From Candidatus Cacconaster scatequi (GTDB lineage: Bacteria > Bacteroidota > Bacteroidia > Bacteroidales > UBA932), in the NCBI GenBank assembly GCA_018065305.1, contig JAGHTO010000015.1:95895-159894 (forward strand): a stretch of 64,000 bases of DNA, written 5' to 3'. Shown here piece after piece: positions 62,472 through 64,000 of the stretch. Made by a program: the position numbers and the translations under genes. The notes beneath the pieces are model-generated. The model had not been told where the DNA came from. It saw nothing but the letters and a program-made list of their open reading frames with translations, and made no database searches. Every line of letters starts with the position of its first letter. Positions within the stretch are counted from its first letter, which is position 1.

Positions 62472-63491
62472 CTAATCGACAAAAGTTCCGTTGCTGAAGG
62501 TCTCGGTGTATATGCGGGTCCCGTCATCTTCGAGAATCCATGTGGTGAATGACCTTTGACCTTCATAAAATTCTATCACCCTTGCACCGTGCCGGAGGTG
62601 GTGATAGGTGTTGCCGTCGCCGCCGCAGCGTCCGTATGCAAGGGCGATTCCCATATAATCTACGATGAAATCGCTGTCGTGGTCGTGCCCGCAGAACACT
62701 CCTATGGTGCTGCCACCCTCAAGCATTGCGGCGAACATTCCGGAATTGATGCGGCTGTGGCCGCCGTATTCTCCGCGCACTCCGGTCACGTTGTTGTGGG
62801 TGAAGTGCTCGGAAGTCCTGACCTGCCAGGCTTCGAGAAATTCCGGCAGGGGAATGTGGAAGAAAGCTGCGGACGGGATGATTCTGCCGTGTTCGTCCGC
62901 GCTCTTCCTGAATTCATCGCGTATCCAGGCGACCTGTTCGAAACTCATCCACTCGTAGCGTATCTGCAGGTTCTCGTACGGACTTCCTTCCTGTATGCTT
63001 GTATGGGAATCCAGAAAATAGAGTTCGAATCCGTCATCAGTTCCCTTGTGGCTCCTGACTGGAACCCTGATGTCTGCAAGGACTCCGTCCTTTCCGATTG
63101 CGGCAATGGAATACTTGCAGGCGGCCACCATCCCGGAAATCTCAGCCTTGGTCATATCCTGCTCCTGGTCGTGATTGCCGAATACGAAGCAGAACGGGAC
63201 ACCGAGGCCGTCGAGTGTGTCCAGAAAACGCTGGAACAGAGGCTGGCATACTCCTCCGTTGGACATTACGTCACCGGTTATGGCAATCAAATCCGGCTCT
63301 TCCGTCCTGACTTCATATCTGATTCTTGCCAGGGTTGTTTTCTCATCCTCTCCGTTGCCGGCGTTCAAATGCAGGTCGGTGAGCTGCAGGACCTTGAACT
63401 TCCCGTCCTTGCCGAACCTCAGTTCGGGGTTCCCGGCGGCCGCCGTAAAACAGACGGCAGACAGGATAATGCACAATAATGACTTTTTCAT
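62472..63491 (-). CDS. Metallophosphoesterase, secreted (calcineurin-like)
   Basis: 339 residues with a signal peptide (SAVCFTAAAG). All metallophosphoesterase motifs are present: QLTDLHL (DxH), ITGDVMSNGG (GD), VFGNHDQ (GNHD), a His in AAFFHIPL and FCGHDHDSDF (GHxH). Resembles PA-type/Icc-like exported phosphatases. Start 63491 selected for the signal; ATG 63497 adds two residues and leaves only five bases after the -7 box. Confidence 0.88.
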   Translation of the reverse strand: MKKSLLCIILSAVCFTAAAGNPELRFGKDGKFKVLQLTDLHLNAGNGEDEKTTLARIRYEVRTEEPDLIAITGDVMSNGGVCQPLFQRFLDTLDGLGVPFCFVFGNHDQEQDMTKAEISGMVAACKYSIAAIGKDGVLADIRVPVRSHKGTDDGFELYFLDSHTSIQEGSPYENLQIRYEWMSFEQVAWIRDEFRKSADEHGRIIPSAAFFHIPLPEFLEAWQVRTSEHFTHNNVTGVRGEYGGHSRINSGMFAAMLEGGSTIGVFCGHDHDSDFIVDYMGIALAYGRCGGDGNTYHHLRHGARVIEFYEGQRSFTTWILEDDGTRIYTETFSNGTFVD

Positions 63492-63502
63492 ACTCATATA
63501 CA

Positions 63503-63510
63503 CAAAGGTA
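63503..63510 (-). promoter_or_regulatory. -7 box (TAnnTTTG) for the metallophosphoesterase
   Basis: TACCTTTG on the minus strand, 11 bases before ATG 63491. Confidence 0.55.
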
Positions 63511-63561
63511 CTATTATTTTTCGATTCGGCGTCACGTGCTGCGGCTTCTTGATACCGGTTG

Positions 63562-63592
63562 TTGCAAAACACAAATTACGGGGTTATCTTTG
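63562..63592 (+). promoter_or_regulatory. Promoter (TTG-N20-TATCTTTG) for the last gene
   Basis: TTG 63562-63564, 20-base spacer, TATCTTTG 63585-63592; ATG 18 bases later. Confidence 0.65.
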
Positions 63593-63610
63593 CAGGAAAC
63601 AGATATCATT

Positions 63611-64000
63611 ATGACAAAATTAAAGATAACCTCAGCAGCACTCCTGCTCTTTACCGTTGCTGTATCGGCACAGACATTCTCCAGTCCTCTTACGTCTGAA
63701 AAGAAACCCTGGACAGCCATTCCTCAGGGAAATTCTGACACTTACAAATTCGTGGTCCTTCCGGACAAGACAGGAGGAAGCGAGACAGGAGCCTTCGAAA
63801 AGGCGCTAGAGGAGATCAACCGCATCGCCCCGGACTTTGTGATAAACGTGGGTGACCTGGTGGAGGGCTTCGTGAGCGACGTCAAATTCTCAGAGCCCCA
63901 GTGGGCCGATATGAAGCAGAGACTCTCCAAACTCGAAGTTCCGTTCTTCCTTGTCGGAGGCAACCACGACCTGTCAAGCCAGGCACAGACTGAAGACTAT
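63611..64000 (+). CDS. Metallophosphoesterase, secreted, 5' part (cut by window end)
   Basis: 130 codons to the window end. Signal peptide (LLLFTVAVSAQ). Calcineurin-like motifs INVGDLVEG (GD) and VGGNHDLS (GNHD); the first motif is LPDKTGG rather than DxH, so one metal ligand is altered or placed differently. Divergent from the other metallophosphoesterase. Confidence 0.8.
   Translation, partial: MTKLKITSAALLLFTVAVSAQTFSSPLTSEKKPWTAIPQGNSDTYKFVVLPDKTGGSETGAFEKALEEINRIAPDFVINVGDLVEGFVSDVKFSEPQWADMKQRLSKLEVPFFLVGGNHDLSSQAQTEDY

Noticed and set aside
1..64000. tRNA/rRNA genes, CRISPR arrays, insertion sequences, riboswitches
   Set aside because: No cloverleaf, conserved rRNA segment, regularly spaced repeat, transposase or conserved leader structure was recognised by eye; a covariance-model search would be decisive.

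Overview
The window looks like a chromosomal segment of a gut- or rumen-type member of the Bacteroidales (phylum Bacteroidota). Three things point there. First, at least twenty gene starts are preceded by the Bacteroidota -7 box TAnnTTTG, several with a TTG/TTTG element 19-20 bases upstream. Second, marker families are present: an N-succinylornithine carbamoyltransferase-type ArgF', a TGS-domain nucleoside kinase, DUF4954, DUF2961, a SusC-like plug domain and a Bacteroidota-type topoisomerase IV A subunit. Third, there are many lipoproteins and secreted glycoside hydrolases. The genus cannot be fixed from the sequence alone. No rRNA, tRNA, CRISPR array, insertion sequence or prophage was recognised.

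Layout. 0-0.6 kb: 3' part of a rhamnulose-1-phosphate aldolase gene. 0.65-6.3 kb, minus strand: DUF1573 lipid/periplasmic protein, MeaB GTPase, then a tightly overlapping set of HprK-like kinase, S26 Ser/His peptidase, PqqD-like protein and ABC exporter. This set resembles a peptide maturation/export system and is preceded by an unassigned 22-codon ORF. 6.4-11.8 kb: M16 protease, K+/H+ antiporter, LD-carboxypeptidase. 11.8-15.8 kb, minus: nucleoside kinase and a CPA2 antiporter. 15.8-24.4 kb: arginine regulon, argR followed by a GNAT-ArgG fusion, argC, argD, argF', argB, an argE-like gene and a translationally coupled PBP4 (dacB). Only argH is missing from the pathway here. 24.4-33.2 kb: mixed region with GH13 amylase, MTA/SAH nucleosidase, a membrane acyltransferase of unusual codon use, a HAD lipoprotein, a metallo-beta-lactamase protein carrying a SusC-like plug, and a GH29 fucosidase.

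33.3-38.8 kb: glpK-glpF and a tricorn-like S41 protease. 38.7-43.7 kb, minus: rluB-like, era, parC, aroK. 43.8-52.7 kb: ABC permease, a lipoprotein of unknown function, mazG-tcdA-thuA, a CoA-transferase with a clear terminator, an ADP-ribosylglycohydrolase lipoprotein, and a PiT phosphate transporter with its DUF47 partner. 52.8-64 kb: prfA, an alanine/sodium symporter, DUF2961 (GH172-type), a putative glycoside hydrolase, an aldose epimerase, DUF4954, an alkaline-phosphatase-family lipoprotein and two metallophosphoesterases, the last cut by the window end.

The most interesting signals are: (i) the kinase/peptidase/PqqD/ABC cassette with a possible small peptide gene; (ii) the GNAT-ArgG fusion, which joins the probable first acylation step and a late step of arginine synthesis in one chain, together with Ser90 at the acyl-specificity position of ArgF'; (iii) the MBL-plus-TonB-plug fusion; (iv) perfectly palindromic back-to-back -7 boxes and a group of promoters 4-7 bases from the start codon, suggesting leaderless messages; (v) a 31-bp-arm hairpin between glpF and the fucosidase gene.
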